Source: Bacteroidota bacterium
Lineage (GTDB): Bacteria; Bacteroidota; Bacteroidia; NS11-12g; UBA955
DNA: 64,000 nt
Direction of reading: 5' to 3'
Assembly (NCBI GenBank): GCA_027621365.1
Contig: JAQCBH010000009.1
Coordinates: forward strand, 1-64,000
Shown here: one piece after another, positions 37,546-46,880 of the stretch
Numbering within the stretch: position 1 is the stretch's first letter
Layout of the letters: each line of letters begins with the position of its first letter
The notes under the pieces: generated by a model
Seen by the model: only the letters and a program-made list of their open reading frames with translations
What the model was told of the DNA's origin: nothing
Databases searched by the model: none
Made by a program: the position numbers and the translations under genes

Positions 37546-38751
37546 ATGTCGGAGGGAAGCGAACAAGCAAGCAATCAGCCATTGATTGGCATCATCGGTG
37601 GGGGTCAATTGGGCATGATGATGCTCGAAGCAGCCAAGGGTTGCGCCACCCGAATGAACAAAGATTCAGAGGCCCTGCCTCCAGCCCGCTACCGCGTGCT
37701 GGAAGCCAGCCGTGATTGTCCCGCTGCCTATTTAGCCGATGAGTTGATCGTCGGTTCGCTCAAAGACGACGCCGCCATTCGCCGACTGGCCGATGGCTGT
37801 TCGGCCCTGACCTGGGAGATCGAACACGTCAACGTACAAACGCTGATGGATTTGGAAGCTCGGGGCAAAACCGTCATTCCTTCTCCCAAAGTTTTGCAAA
37901 TTGTGCAAGACAAGGGCTTGCAGAAAGAATTTTACGCGAAAAATGCCATTGCTACGGCTCCTTTTTTGCTCGTTGATTCCAAGCGCATAGATGCGAGCAC
38001 CCTGGATGCCTTTCCTGGAGACCAGGTTGTCATCAAGGCGCGCACAGGTGGCTACGACGGCAAAGGAGTTGCCATTTGCAGCAAGAGAGACCTCATGAAG
38101 GGTTACCGGCCTTTTGAAGGGCCCGTATTGTTGGAAACCTTTGCCGAAGACGCACTGGAACTGTCGGTTATCGTGGCCGTCGACCAGCAGGGCAACAGAG
38201 CTTGTTACCCCAGCATTGAAATGTATTTCCACCCCATCAGCAACCTGGTGGAGTTCTTGTTTTCTCCGGCCCAAACTCCGGCATCAGTTCGAGAGCGGGC
38301 TCAAGCCTTAGCCTTGAAAACGGTATCGGCCTTTGACAGCCCAGGTTTGTTTGCCGTTGAACTGTTCATGCTGCCCAACGGCACCTTGTGGGTCAACGAG
38401 ATGGCCCCTAGACCTCACAACAGCGGGCACCACAGCATTGAAGGTTGCGCTACTAGCCAATTCGAACAATTGGACCGCATACTTTTGGGCTTGACCCTGG
38501 GGCCCACCGATCTCTTGCAACCCTCAGCCATGATCAACTTGGTAGGGCCTGAAGGATTATCGGGATCCTATCAATTGGAAAACCATGAGACCTGGAACCA
38601 GAGTTCAGACGTGTTTGTGCACCTTTACCGCAAAACAGAGACTCGCCCCCATCGCAAATTAGGGCACGTCACTGTCATAGCCGATACGCTAGAGGAACTG
38701 CTGGTTCGCGCTGGGCAGGTGCAAAAGGAATTGAAAATTGTAGGGGCCTAA
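37546..38751 (+). CDS. purK: 5-(carboxyamino)imidazole ribonucleotide synthase
   Basis: 401 aa from the ATG at 37546 (MSEGSEQASNQPLIGIIGGGQLGMMM). ATP-grasp enzyme that carboxylates AIR to N5-CAIR in purine synthesis. The N-terminal nucleotide-binding GGGQLG precedes the ATP-grasp core (VVIKARTGGYDGKGVAIC, VSAFDSPGLFAVELFML, LWVNEMAPRPHNSGHHSIEG) and a C-terminal beta domain. A small insertion (RMNKDSEALPPARYRVLE) sits between the first helix and the second strand. The partner purE is not in the window. purF lies 0.6 kb away on the other strand. Convergent with frr. Confidence 0.96.
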   Translation: MSEGSEQASNQPLIGIIGGGQLGMMMLEAAKGCATRMNKDSEALPPARYRVLEASRDCPAAYLADELIVGSLKDDAAIRRLADGCSALTWEIEHVNVQTLMDLEARGKTVIPSPKVLQIVQDKGLQKEFYAKNAIATAPFLLVDSKRIDASTLDAFPGDQVVIKARTGGYDGKGVAICSKRDLMKGYRPFEGPVLLETFAEDALELSVIVAVDQQGNRACYPSIEMYFHPISNLVEFLFSPAQTPASVRERAQALALKTVSAFDSPGLFAVELFMLPNGTLWVNEMAPRPHNSGHHSIEGCATSQFEQLDRILLGLTLGPTDLLQPSAMINLVGPEGLSGSYQLENHETWNQSSDVFVHLYRKTETRPHRKLGHVTVIADTLEELLVRAGQVQKELKIVGA

Positions 38752-38766
38752 AGGGAAATCCCGACC

Positions 38767-39327
38767 TTACACGGTCATGATTTCCTTTTCCTTGGAAACC
38801 AAGAGATCTTCGGTCTTTTTGATAAAGCCGTCGACCATTTTTTGAACCTCAGCCTCACCGGCTTTGGCCTCGTCTTCGCTCAAGCCGTCGTTTTTCAACT
38901 TCTTGATGCGCTCGTTGGCGTCTTTGCGCAGGTTGCGAATGCCGATTTTTGAATTTTCTGATTCGTTCTTGGCTCGTTTAACCAACTCCTTGCGGCGCTC
39001 TTCGGTCACTTGAGGCACATTGATGCGAATGTTGATACCGTCGTTTTGAGGAGCAAATCCCAAGTTGGCGTTGATGATCGCCGTTTCGATGGCTTGGATC
39101 AAAGATCTATCCCAAGGCTGAATGCTCAAGGTGCGCGCATCAGGGGTGCTGACGGTAGCAGCGCCTGTCAAGGGCATCACAGATCCGTAGGCCTCAACCA
39201 TCACGCCTTCCAACATGCCTGCAGAGGCTTTGCCGGCGCGAATGCGTCCAAATTCGGTGGCGGTGTGAGACAAGTTGCGTTCCAACTGTTCGCTTAGCTG
39301 ACTCAAAATTTCGCTTACTGTGCTCAT
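38767..39327 (-). CDS. frr: ribosome recycling factor
   Basis: 186 aa from the ATG at 39327 (MSTVSEILSQLSEQLERNL); the 13 residues before it in the track are upstream of the predicted transcription start. Releases the post-termination ribosome with EF-G. Conserved parts: FGRIRAGKASAGMLEGVMVEAYG, ARTLSIQPWDRSLI, VPQVTEERRKELVKRAKNESENSKIGIRNLRKDANE. A long three-helix bundle, normal length. It has its own -7 box in the 35-nt gap to purF. Confidence 0.97.
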   Translation of the reverse strand: MSTVSEILSQLSEQLERNLSHTATEFGRIRAGKASAGMLEGVMVEAYGSVMPLTGAATVSTPDARTLSIQPWDRSLIQAIETAIINANLGFAPQNDGINIRINVPQVTEERRKELVKRAKNESENSKIGIRNLRKDANERIKKLKNDGLSEDEAKAGEAEVQKMVDGFIKKTEDLLVSKEKEIMTV

Positions 39328-39338
39328 GTTATGGGGTA

Positions 39339-39346
39339 CAAATGTA
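39339..39346 (-). promoter_or_regulatory. frr -7 box (TACATTTG), 11 nt from ATG
   Basis: The minus strand reads TACATTTGTACCCCATAACATG, an exact TAnnTTTG between the purF stop and the frr start. Confidence 0.6.
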
Positions 39347-39362
39347 CAAATTTGGGATTCAA

Positions 39363-41255
39363 TCAATAGGCCCGTTTGCGGCTTCCTTCCATGTAGTACA
39401 AGAAACTGCGGTTGGCCACCTGAGTTCCACCCGGGGTGGGATAATCACCCGTGAAGTACCAATCGCCCTTGTCATTGGGGCAGGCCTGGTGCAAGTTTTC
39501 TATGCTCTGGAAGACCATGTCAAAACGGGCATTCAAGTCTTTGGGCTGCACCATTTCGGCTATTTTGTCGGTGATTTCGTCAGCACTGAAGGGTGCATAC
39601 AGCTCTTTCACTACGTTGATTTGTTCAGACGCTGGTTTGGCCAATTCCTCTTTCGCCTTGGCGTACAGGTCTTGCAACAATGACTCCATGCCCCGGTCTT
39701 TCAACAAGGCAATGGCTGCCTGGAAAGCCGCAAAATCGCCCAATCGACTCATGTCAATGCCGTAGCAATCGGGGTAGCGAATCTGTGGGGCCGAACTCAC
39801 CAATATGATGCGCTTGGGGCGCAGGCGATCCAAAATGCGCAAAATGCTGGTGCGAAGGGTGGTTCCGCGAACCACGCTATCATCCATGATGACCAAGGTG
39901 TCTTGATCGGGCTGAACGATGCCGTACGTAACGTCATACACATGCCCTACGAGGCCTTCTCGGTCTGTGTCGTTGGTGATGAAGGTGCGCATTTTGGCGT
40001 CTTTCACCAGGACTTTTTCACGGCGCAGGTACCAAGCCAGAACTTCTTTTAGAGCTTCGGGATTGGTGCATCCGTCGGTGTTGTATAAGGCATCCAATTG
40101 ACGCTTGCGAATTTGCTCGTTCAAGCCGTCAACCAAACCGTAAAACGAAGTAGAAGCGGTATTGGGGACGTATGAGAATACGGTGTTTTTCAGATCAAAA
40201 TCGATCATGTTCAGCACCTTGCCCGCCAACAATCGGCCCAACTCTTTACGCTCGTGGTAGATGTCTTTGTCGCTGCCGCGAGAGAAATAAATGCGCTCAA
40301 AGCTGCAGCTCTTGCGCTCTACAGGAGCTAAAATCTTCTCTTCGCTATACGATCCATCCCGTTTGACAATCAAGGCATGACCGGGTTTGATTTCCTGAAT
40401 GGATTCCAATGGAACGTTGAAGGCTGTCATGATGGGCGCTCGCTCGGAAGCGACCACCACTACTTCGTCATCAACATAATAATGCGAAGGGCGAATGCCG
40501 GCAGGGTCGCGCATGACAAAGGCATCGCCGTGTCCCAGCATGCCGACCATGTTGTATCCGCCGTCGACATTTTTGAAGGATCGCTTCAAGACATTGCGCA
40601 AATTGATCTCGTTTTTGATCTTCTCGGCAATTTCCAAATTGTCGTAACCCTGGGCCTTGTAAATGCCAAACAAGCGCTGGTTTTCCTCGTCAATGAAGTG
40701 ACCAATTTTCTCCAGCATCAATACGTTATCGCTCTTCTCTTTGGGCTGCTGACCCAACTCGATGAGGGCGTTGAACAACTCATCGGTGTTGGTCACGTTG
40801 TAATTGCCCGCCAACATGAGGTTGCGCGCCATCCAGTTGTTTTGACGCAAGAACGGGTGAATGTTTTCAATGCTATTGCCCCCGTAAGTGCCGTAGCGAA
40901 GGTGACCCAACAGCAATTCGCCCGCATAGGGGTAGTGCTTTTTCAAGTGCGCCAAGTCTTCTCGTTGAAGGCCATCCATGGCGTTCAAATCGCCGTAAAC
41001 CTCGTCAAAGACATCGCTGATGGCCGTTTTGGAAGCACTGCGTTTGCGAGCCAAATAACGAGCCCCGTAGTCCGGATCTAGTTTGACAACTCCAATGCCC
41101 GCGCCGTCTTGGCCACGGTTGAGCTGTTTGGTCATCAAGAATTGCAGTTTTTGCAAACCGTACCAGTAGGTTCCGTACTTTTCCTTGTAGTACTCCAGGG
41201 GTTTTCTCAGGCGAATGAAGGCAACCCCACATTCGTGCTTAATGGCATCGCTCAT
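39363..41255 (-). CDS. purF: amidophosphoribosyltransferase (long Bacteroidota-type PurF)
   Basis: 630 aa. First committed step of purine synthesis: PRPP plus glutamine to phosphoribosylamine. N-terminal Ntn glutaminase domain; the Cys of MSDAIKHECGVAF would be the N-terminal nucleophile after removal of 8 residues. RGQDGAGIGVV, LLGHLRYGTYGGNS and LAGNYNVTN follow. The C-terminal phosphoribosyltransferase domain has the PRPP loop TLVIMDDSVVRGTTLR. It is about 120 residues longer than E. coli PurF, with extra segments between the two domains and at the C-terminus (EEIT-like tail ending GSRKRAY). Many Bacteroidota carry this long paralogue. Divergent from the dioxygenase gene. Confidence 0.92.
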   Translation of the reverse strand: MSDAIKHECGVAFIRLRKPLEYYKEKYGTYWYGLQKLQFLMTKQLNRGQDGAGIGVVKLDPDYGARYLARKRSASKTAISDVFDEVYGDLNAMDGLQREDLAHLKKHYPYAGELLLGHLRYGTYGGNSIENIHPFLRQNNWMARNLMLAGNYNVTNTDELFNALIELGQQPKEKSDNVLMLEKIGHFIDEENQRLFGIYKAQGYDNLEIAEKIKNEINLRNVLKRSFKNVDGGYNMVGMLGHGDAFVMRDPAGIRPSHYYVDDEVVVVASERAPIMTAFNVPLESIQEIKPGHALIVKRDGSYSEEKILAPVERKSCSFERIYFSRGSDKDIYHERKELGRLLAGKVLNMIDFDLKNTVFSYVPNTASTSFYGLVDGLNEQIRKRQLDALYNTDGCTNPEALKEVLAWYLRREKVLVKDAKMRTFITNDTDREGLVGHVYDVTYGIVQPDQDTLVIMDDSVVRGTTLRTSILRILDRLRPKRIILVSSAPQIRYPDCYGIDMSRLGDFAAFQAAIALLKDRGMESLLQDLYAKAKEELAKPASEQINVVKELYAPFSADEITDKIAEMVQPKDLNARFDMVFQSIENLHQACPNDKGDWYFTGDYPTPGGTQVANRSFLYYMEGSRKRAY

Positions 41256-41265
41256 GGTAGCAACA

Positions 41266-41273
41266 CAAAGGTA
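41266..41273 (-). promoter_or_regulatory. purF -7 box (TACCTTTG), 10 nt from ATG
   Basis: The minus strand reads TACCTTTGTGTTGCTACCATG, an exact match. Divergent partner of the dioxygenase promoter at 41307. Confidence 0.6.
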
Positions 41274-41306
41274 ACAAGTTCAGAAAGGCCCGTGACAAAA
41301 AATGCT

Positions 41307-41314
41307 TAATTTTG
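41307..41314 (+). promoter_or_regulatory. Dioxygenase gene -7 box (TAATTTTG), 4 nt from ATG
   Basis: TAATTTTGGATTATG, an exact TAnnTTTG with 4-nt spacing, so a leaderless transcript is predicted. Confidence 0.65.
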
Positions 41315-41318
41315 GATT

Positions 41319-41846
41319 ATGGCCATACGAGCACCCTTCAACCTCAACTACTGGATCAACGAAAATCGCCACTTGCTCAAGCCGCCTGTGGCCAATAAAA
41401 ACCTGTATCCCGAAGGCGAAGACTACATCGTCATGATTGTGGGTGGGCCCAACAACCGCAAGGATTTCCACTACAACGAAACCGAAGAGCTCTTCTACCA
41501 AATTGAAGGCAATATCACCGTTTACATCCAAGAAGACGGGGAGAAAAAAGCCGTTCATTTGGGCCCTGGCGACATGTTTTTGCTACCGGCCAAAGTTCCC
41601 CATAGCCCCAACCGAAGCGAGGGTTCAGTAGGATTGGTGATCGAACGCGTTCGAGCTGGAAAAGGGTTCAACGACGGCTTGATGTGGTTTTGCGACTCCT
41701 GCAACCACAAGTTGCACGAGGCCATTTTTGAGCTGCAGAACATCGAAACCGATTTCCTTCCGCACTTCCAGCATTTCTATTCCAGTGAAGACTTGCGCAC
41801 CTGCAAAAAATGCGGTCATGTGATGGAGCCACCGGCTGCCAAATAA
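41319..41846 (+). CDS. 3-hydroxyanthranilate 3,4-dioxygenase
   Basis: 175 aa cupin enzyme opening 3-hydroxyanthranilate to the quinolinate precursor in tryptophan/kynurenine metabolism. Conserved pieces: FNLNYWINENRHLLKPP, VGGPNNRKDFHYNETEELFYQ (Fe ligands His and Glu), LGPGDMFLLPAKVPHSPNR (third ligand His), DGLMWFCDSCNHKLHE and the C-terminal rubredoxin-like pair CDSC ... CKKCG, typical of the bacterial form. No other kynurenine-pathway gene is in the window. Monocistronic, convergent with the RmlD-like gene. Confidence 0.94.
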   Translation: MAIRAPFNLNYWINENRHLLKPPVANKNLYPEGEDYIVMIVGGPNNRKDFHYNETEELFYQIEGNITVYIQEDGEKKAVHLGPGDMFLLPAKVPHSPNRSEGSVGLVIERVRAGKGFNDGLMWFCDSCNHKLHEAIFELQNIETDFLPHFQHFYSSEDLRTCKKCGHVMEPPAAK

Positions 41847-41882
41847 TCGTGCGAAGCTCCCAAGGGAGTAAGTAGAATTACA

Positions 41883-42773
41883 TTATTCCAAACCCATGAG
41901 GGCCAAGCCCTCTTCGAAACTGTGGGGCTCATAGCCCAGTTCACGGCGTGCCTTTTCGATGGCCAATCCGGTAATGGGCGGTCGCTTGGCCGGCTGATTC
42001 AGCGTACTGGAATCAACCTCTTCGATTGACGCCCCTGACAAGCCATAAAAGCGAGCTACTCGGCGCACCAATTCAATGATGGACATGTAGTCCTTGCCCG
42101 CAATGTTGAATATGCCTTGAGCCTTTTGCACAGCGGCCAGATAGCATCCCATGGCCAAGTCTTCGGCCAAGGTTGGGGTTCGAAACTGATCGCCGACCAC
42201 CCGCATGGTTTGGCCTTTTTGCAAAGCGCCATAGGCCCATAACACGATGTTGCTGCGCGACATGTCGGCCACTCGACCGTATACCAACACCGTGCGCAAA
42301 ATGGAATAAGAAGACGCATGGGCTTGCACCATTTGCTCGCCCTTCCACTTGCTGTGGCCGTAAAAACTCAAGGGGTTAGCGGAATCGGCTTCGCTGTACA
42401 TCGGCTTGGTTCCATCGAAAATGAAATCCGTACTCACGTGCACCAAGTGAAAGCCCAATTCACTCGAAAGTTGGGCCAAGTGCTCAACGGCCTCTACGTT
42501 CAATCGCGTGCACAATTCCTGCTGGCTCTCGCAATCGTCGACCTGGGTCATGGCCGCCGTATGAATGACCGCATCGGGTTTGAAGGCCTCCAAGACCGAG
42601 CGGGTTTGAGCAAAATCGGCCACGTCCATGCTTTGGTAGGGAATATCTGCCTGCCGATGCCGGTTCTCTCCCCTAGCCGTAGCCAACCATTCTACGCCTT
42701 CCTGACCCATGAGAAGATCGCTGAGTTTTTGACCCAATAAACCGTTAGAACCCGTGATCAGAATGCGCGCCAT
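41883..42773 (-). CDS. RmlD-like SDR-family sugar nucleotide reductase
   Basis: 296 aa from the ATG at 42773 (MARILITGSNGLLGQKLSDLL); the 24 upstream residues in the track overlap the divergent promoter. Extended short-chain dehydrogenase: Rossmann motif TGSNGLLG, HTAAMTQVDDCE, VHVSTDFIFDGT, active-site Tyr/Lys in PLSFYGHSKWKGE, and TPTLAEDLAMGCYLA. It resembles dTDP-4-dehydrorhamnose reductase, but no other rml gene is nearby, so the sugar substrate is open. Cytoplasmic. Confidence 0.88.
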   Translation of the reverse strand: MARILITGSNGLLGQKLSDLLMGQEGVEWLATARGENRHRQADIPYQSMDVADFAQTRSVLEAFKPDAVIHTAAMTQVDDCESQQELCTRLNVEAVEHLAQLSSELGFHLVHVSTDFIFDGTKPMYSEADSANPLSFYGHSKWKGEQMVQAHASSYSILRTVLVYGRVADMSRSNIVLWAYGALQKGQTMRVVGDQFRTPTLAEDLAMGCYLAAVQKAQGIFNIAGKDYMSIIELVRRVARFYGLSGASIEEVDSSTLNQPAKRPPITGLAIEKARRELGYEPHSFEEGLALMGLE

Positions 42774-42780
42774 AGACTCG

Positions 42781-42788
42781 CAAAGTTG
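42781..42788 (-). promoter_or_regulatory. RmlD-like gene -7 box variant (CAACTTTG), 7 nt from ATG
   Basis: The minus strand reads CAACTTTGCGAGTCTATG. One mismatch (C for T at the first position), with 7-nt spacing as in other genes here. Confidence 0.45.
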
Positions 42789-42831
42789 GGTCATTTTGGG
42801 CCCAGCACCAAGCCAAACGAGGGCTTTTTTG

Positions 42832-42839
42832 TACCTTTG
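42832..42839 (+). promoter_or_regulatory. Fumarylacetoacetase-family gene -7 box (TACCTTTG), 4 nt from ATG
   Basis: TACCTTTGTACCATG, an exact TAnnTTTG with 4-nt spacing. Divergent from the RmlD-like promoter. Confidence 0.7.
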
Positions 42840-42843
42840 TACC

Positions 42844-43851
42844 ATGAAATTGGTGACCTACGGAAATGCCCAGCAATCGCAAGTGGGCCTATTGGTTCAG
42901 GACCGTGTATACCCCGTGCACAGCTTGAACAGCTCCATCCCTTCTCAGATGAGTCAAGTACTCGAAGATTGGGAAAGCAACCAGGCGCTTTTGAAGCAAT
43001 TGGAATCGGAGATTCTAGCGGGTCAACATGCCAGTGGCGGACAAGCCTTGGCCGAGTTGAACCTCTTGGCTCCCGTCCCTAAGCCCAGCAGCTGCCGCGA
43101 CGGTTATGCCTTTCGCCAGCACGTGGCAGCCGCTCGCCGCAACCGCAAGGTGGACATGATTGCCGAGTTCGACCAGTACCCCATTTTCTATTTCACCAAC
43201 CACAATGCCATCATGGGTCCTGGACCCATACCTTGCATGCCCGACCATTTCGAAAAATTGGACTTCGAATTGGAGGCAGCCATTGTCATTGGAAAGCGCG
43301 GCCGCAACATTCCCGCTGACCAAGCCGATGAATACATCGCCGGTTACATGATCATGAACGACATGAGCGCCCGCCGTTTGCAAATGGAAGAGATGATGCT
43401 CAACCTGGGCCCTGCCAAAGGCAAGGATTTCTCTACGGTCATCGGCCCCTGGATGGTGACTCCCGATGAATTGGAACCCTACGCTTGCAGCCCCAAAGAA
43501 GGCCATGTAGGCCGCAGCTTTGATCTGAAAATGAAGTGCTGGGTCAACGGCGTTCAGGTTTCTGAAGGTTCTATGGGCGATATGGACTGGACCTTTGCTG
43601 AGATTGTGGAGCGCTGCTCTTACGGCGCCGATATTCACCCTGGTGATGTCATCGGTTCTGGTACTGTAGGAACCGGCTGTTTCCTCGAATTGAACGGAAC
43701 CGGCTTGTTGAACGATCCCAATTACCCCGTACAATGGCTTCAGCCTGGCGACGTCGTCGACATGGAAATTGCCGGTTTGGGATACTTGAGCAACACCATT
43801 GTGAAAGAAGAGTCTGACATGTCCTTGTTGGCCTTAAAGAAAAATAGCTAA
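42844..43851 (+). CDS. fumarylacetoacetate hydrolase family protein
   Basis: 335 aa from the ATG at 42844 (MKLVTYGNAQQSQVGLL). FAH superfamily fold: YFTNHNAIMGPG, the metal-binding Glu pair in DFELEAAIVIGKRGRNI, YMIMNDMSARRLQ, KDFSTVIGPWMV and PGDVIGSGTVGTGCFLE. Members hydrolyse or decarboxylate beta-diketo acids. With a full N-terminal domain it could be a fumarylacetoacetase-like enzyme of aromatic amino-acid degradation, but no hmgA or hpd lies nearby. The AIM24-like gene starts 3 nt after its stop, so the two are probably co-expressed. Confidence 0.9.
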   Translation: MKLVTYGNAQQSQVGLLVQDRVYPVHSLNSSIPSQMSQVLEDWESNQALLKQLESEILAGQHASGGQALAELNLLAPVPKPSSCRDGYAFRQHVAAARRNRKVDMIAEFDQYPIFYFTNHNAIMGPGPIPCMPDHFEKLDFELEAAIVIGKRGRNIPADQADEYIAGYMIMNDMSARRLQMEEMMLNLGPAKGKDFSTVIGPWMVTPDELEPYACSPKEGHVGRSFDLKMKCWVNGVQVSEGSMGDMDWTFAEIVERCSYGADIHPGDVIGSGTVGTGCFLELNGTGLLNDPNYPVQWLQPGDVVDMEIAGLGYLSNTIVKEESDMSLLALKKNS

Positions 43852-43854
43852 GCC

Positions 43855-44658
43855 ATGCCTTTCGAACGCAACCACGAAATAGACTATTTCCTCAAAGGCG
43901 AGGAAATGCAGATGGTCGAAATCGAACTCGACCCCCAAGAGACCGTCATTGCCGAAAGCGGCAGTTTCATGTACATGGACGGCGGCATCGACATGCAAAC
44001 CATCTTCGGTGACGGCAGCAACGCCAATTCCGGATTTTTGGGCAAGTTGATGGGTGCCGGAAAGCGTTTGTTGGTGGGGGAAAGCCTCTTTATGACGGCC
44101 TTTACCAACCAAGGCCACGGCAAGCAAAGGGTCGCTTTTGCCGCTCCCTATGCTGGCAAAATCGTTCCCTTGAACTTGGCTCAATTGGGAGGGAAAATCA
44201 TCTGCCAAAAGGATGCCTTTCTCTGCGCTGCCAAAGGCGTTAGCGTAGGCATAGAATTTCAGCGCAGACTCGGCACGGGCTTGTTCGGTGGCGAAGGCTT
44301 CATCATGGAAAAACTCGAGGGCGACGGCATGGCCTTTGTTCACGCCGGCGGTTACGTTCAGGAGCGCCAATTGGCCCCGGGTGAAACCCTGCGCATCGAC
44401 ACGGGTTGTATCGTGGGCTTTACTGGGGGTGTTGACTACGACATTCAATTCGTGAAAGGCGTCAAGAATGCCATATTCGGTGGCGAAGGCCTGTTCTTTG
44501 CCGTGCTCAGAGGTCCTGGAACCGTTTGGTTGCAGAGCTTGCCCGTCAGTCGATTGGCCAGCCGCATTTTGAGCTATGCTCCTCAGACCGGCGGTCGTCG
44601 GGAAGAAGGTGGGCTTCTCGGCGGATTAGGAAATCTCCTGGACGGCGACGGCTACTAA
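43855..44658 (+). CDS. AIM24 / TIGR00266 family protein
   Basis: 267 aa. Starts [29 protein letters not shown], then the family landmarks [14 protein letters not shown], a glycine-rich lipid-like loop ([22 protein letters not shown]), [26 protein letters not shown] and [16 protein letters not shown]. The fold is a triangular beta prism. The biochemical role of this family is not established; some members are membrane associated. The C-terminus is Gly-rich ([16 protein letters not shown]). Its stop overlaps the convergent DUF5916 gene stop (CTAA). Confidence 0.9.
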   Translation: MPFERNHEIDYFLKGEEMQMVEIELDPQETVIAESGSFMYMDGGIDMQTIFGDGSNANSGFLGKLMGAGKRLLVGESLFMTAFTNQGHGKQRVAFAAPYAGKIVPLNLAQLGGKIICQKDAFLCAAKGVSVGIEFQRRLGTGLFGGEGFIMEKLEGDGMAFVHAGGYVQERQLAPGETLRIDTGCIVGFTGGVDYDIQFVKGVKNAIFGGEGLFFAVLRGPGTVWLQSLPVSRLASRILSYAPQTGGRREEGGLLGGLGNLLDGDGY

Positions 44659-46880
44659 ATCCAGCGCACGAACTTGATAGCAAAATTGCGATTTCGTGTG
44701 TTGTAAGCCGGGAAGTAGTTCTGTGAATACACCACAAATAGATCGCTCATGGGCCTGTATCGGTACTGAAAGCGCAGGTTGATGTTCATCGATTCTGTCA
44801 AGGTATTGTACTGCAAATAAGCCGTGCTGTACAACAAAGTGGTGAAGCTGTATTCCGTTTTGAATCCAATCAAATCCAACTGCTGACGTCCACTATCCAA
44901 CATGTTCAAATCCACATGGGTCCAACTGATGGAGTTGCTCCATCGCGGCTGAATGCGAAAAGCCAAATCCAGGCTCATTTCTGACTTGGTACCCACATAG
45001 TATCCTCCTGTTTTCAATTTCAAGACCGCATTCACCGGTTTGCGGGTATTGCTGGAGGCTTCGAGCCAAACGTTGTTCCATTGATAGTCGCCGAAGAAGT
45101 ATCCGCCGTTGGGAAGGGAAACAGGTCGGAAGGGCAAGAAAATGTTGTAGTTCTCGCGCTCGGCGCACAAGGTAACATAGGCCGAATTTTGGAAGTAGGT
45201 TCCCAACCAAACCTGGTTCAAACCCTCTGTCGTCGAGAAAGCAGAATCCAAGTATCCCGAATGATACCAGGTCAAATCGATGCGGTTCACCTTGTTGGAT
45301 TTGGGGTAGAACGAACGGGTGATCATGGGTTCAAATCGGGTAAAATCCATGAAATGCACCTGCCCCGTCAAGAAATCGCGGTTCTCCAAACGCGGCACAA
45401 AACCCAAGGGGGCACGAAAGTCCTTGCCCACATGCTCGTGGTTCCACATCAGGGTCCAGGTCAGGGATCGATAGCGCAAGAACGTGGCATGAGCCCAACT
45501 CTTGGCCCCCACATTCTCGTACAGGGCCTTTTGAACAAAGGCTTTGCCGACGACCGTACTGGGTTGATTGGCATAATTGAATTCCGTACCCAAGATGGAC
45601 GCATAATTCGACAAACTAGGAGTCTCTTTGATGCCTTGGCCACCAGCCATTCGATTGTCAACGGCGATGAATCCCAGCGAAGAGGCTTTCAGCACTTTGC
45701 GCTGTAAAGACAAGACATTGGCTAATTCCGCATTGAGGTCCAAGCCCGCATCTCCGCGAGTACGCACTGACATCAAACCTATCCGCCAGTCGTTTCCAAT
45801 TTTACCAGTGACTTTGGCACCGGCATCAATGGGCAAGTATCCCGTAGGGCCAAAGCCAATGCGACGAGAAAAAAAGGGGCGTATTCCTCGAAACCCGAAG
45901 GTGGCAAACAGGTCGGAATTCTCTGTGAAAAATTGGCGTCTTTCCGGAAAAAAGAGGTTGAATCGGGTGAGGTTCAGCTGCTGCACATCGACATCAACTT
46001 GGGCAAAGTCAGGGTTGAAGGTCAGGTCTGCATTCAAGCTCGGAGTCAGGGCCAACTTGGCATCCAATCCTATGCGCGGTGTTCCGCTCCACTGCTTTGA
46101 TACAGACTGATCTTGCTGTGTCAACCAGGAAGTGTAGGGAATGAATACGTTGTTGCGGCTGCGGGCGTGCAAGGGTTGCTCGAAATGCAAGGTATCCACC
46201 AGGGTCATAACCGATACATTCAAGTTGCGGGGCACCCTCACCCAAGTCGACTCCTCGTTGTTTTTCAAATCCAATCGAACCACGTTGAAGGCCCACTTGG
46301 TCGAACCCGCCACAAAGCGAATCGAATGCAAGGGAATGGCGAATTCAGCCACCCAGTAATTTGGGAACTTAGCTGTATCAGGGTGGTACCAACCTTGGTT
46401 TTGCTGAGTTTCAGAATACCATACTTGATCCCAAGCCGTGCTAACGCCAAATGATCCGCCGTTTTCAACCGATCCCTCACGCTGGGAATTGTAGGGGCTC
46501 ACCCCAAAGGAAAACCCATTTTGTCCATCTAAAAAAGTACTCAGAGTCAAGATGACCGCGTCGGTGTTTTTTACCGAAAAATCGCGCTTGAGGTTTTGCA
46601 CTACATACGGTTTTTCAGGATTTCGGGCCACACAGACGAATGCCGCATAAAAATTCTTATCATCGATGGCAAAGGCAAAGCGTGTCTGGCTCTCGGAAGC
46701 TGAAGTATCGTAGGGATAGTGTTGCACGAAGCCCTGATGAAACTGGGAATCACTCCATACGGCCTCAGTTAAAAAACCATCAACCTCCACTCGGCTTTTA
46801 GGTACACGCACTTGGGCCTGGGAAAAATGAGAGACCAGAAATACACTAATCTTTATTAGCCAAACTTTTTTTCTGTGCAT
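44655..46880 (-). CDS. DUF5916 protein with N-terminal CBM9-like domain
   Basis: 741 aa. Signal peptide ([13 protein letters not shown]), a CBM9-like beta sandwich ([49 protein letters not shown], about residues 30-220), then a large DUF5916 beta-barrel-like domain beginning [35 protein letters not shown] and [19 protein letters not shown]. Strand-rich to the end; predicted outer membrane. The substrate is unknown, and carbohydrate or polymer handling is only suggested by the CBM9 fold. Starts inside the end of the LysM gene (35-nt overlap), so it is last in the tatA-gatA-LysM run. Confidence 0.9.
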   Translation of the reverse strand: MHRKKVWLIKISVFLVSHFSQAQVRVPKSRVEVDGFLTEAVWSDSQFHQGFVQHYPYDTSASESQTRFAFAIDDKNFYAAFVCVARNPEKPYVVQNLKRDFSVKNTDAVILTLSTFLDGQNGFSFGVSPYNSQREGSVENGGSFGVSTAWDQVWYSETQQNQGWYHPDTAKFPNYWVAEFAIPLHSIRFVAGSTKWAFNVVRLDLKNNEESTWVRVPRNLNVSVMTLVDTLHFEQPLHARSRNNVFIPYTSWLTQQDQSVSKQWSGTPRIGLDAKLALTPSLNADLTFNPDFAQVDVDVQQLNLTRFNLFFPERRQFFTENSDLFATFGFRGIRPFFSRRIGFGPTGYLPIDAGAKVTGKIGNDWRIGLMSVRTRGDAGLDLNAELANVLSLQRKVLKASSLGFIAVDNRMAGGQGIKETPSLSNYASILGTEFNYANQPSTVVGKAFVQKALYENVGAKSWAHATFLRYRSLTWTLMWNHEHVGKDFRAPLGFVPRLENRDFLTGQVHFMDFTRFEPMITRSFYPKSNKVNRIDLTWYHSGYLDSAFSTTEGLNQVWLGTYFQNSAYVTLCAERENYNIFLPFRPVSLPNGGYFFGDYQWNNVWLEASSNTRKPVNAVLKLKTGGYYVGTKSEMSLDLAFRIQPRWSNSISWTHVDLNMLDSGRQQLDLIGFKTEYSFTTLLYSTAYLQYNTLTESMNINLRFQYRYRPMSDLFVVYSQNYFPAYNTRNRNFAIKFVRWI

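Noticed and set aside
45081-45707. 208-aa plus-strand ORF opposite the DUF5916 gene
   Set aside because: Antisense shadow with no recognisable motif; the minus-strand frame carries the CBM9 and DUF5916 features.
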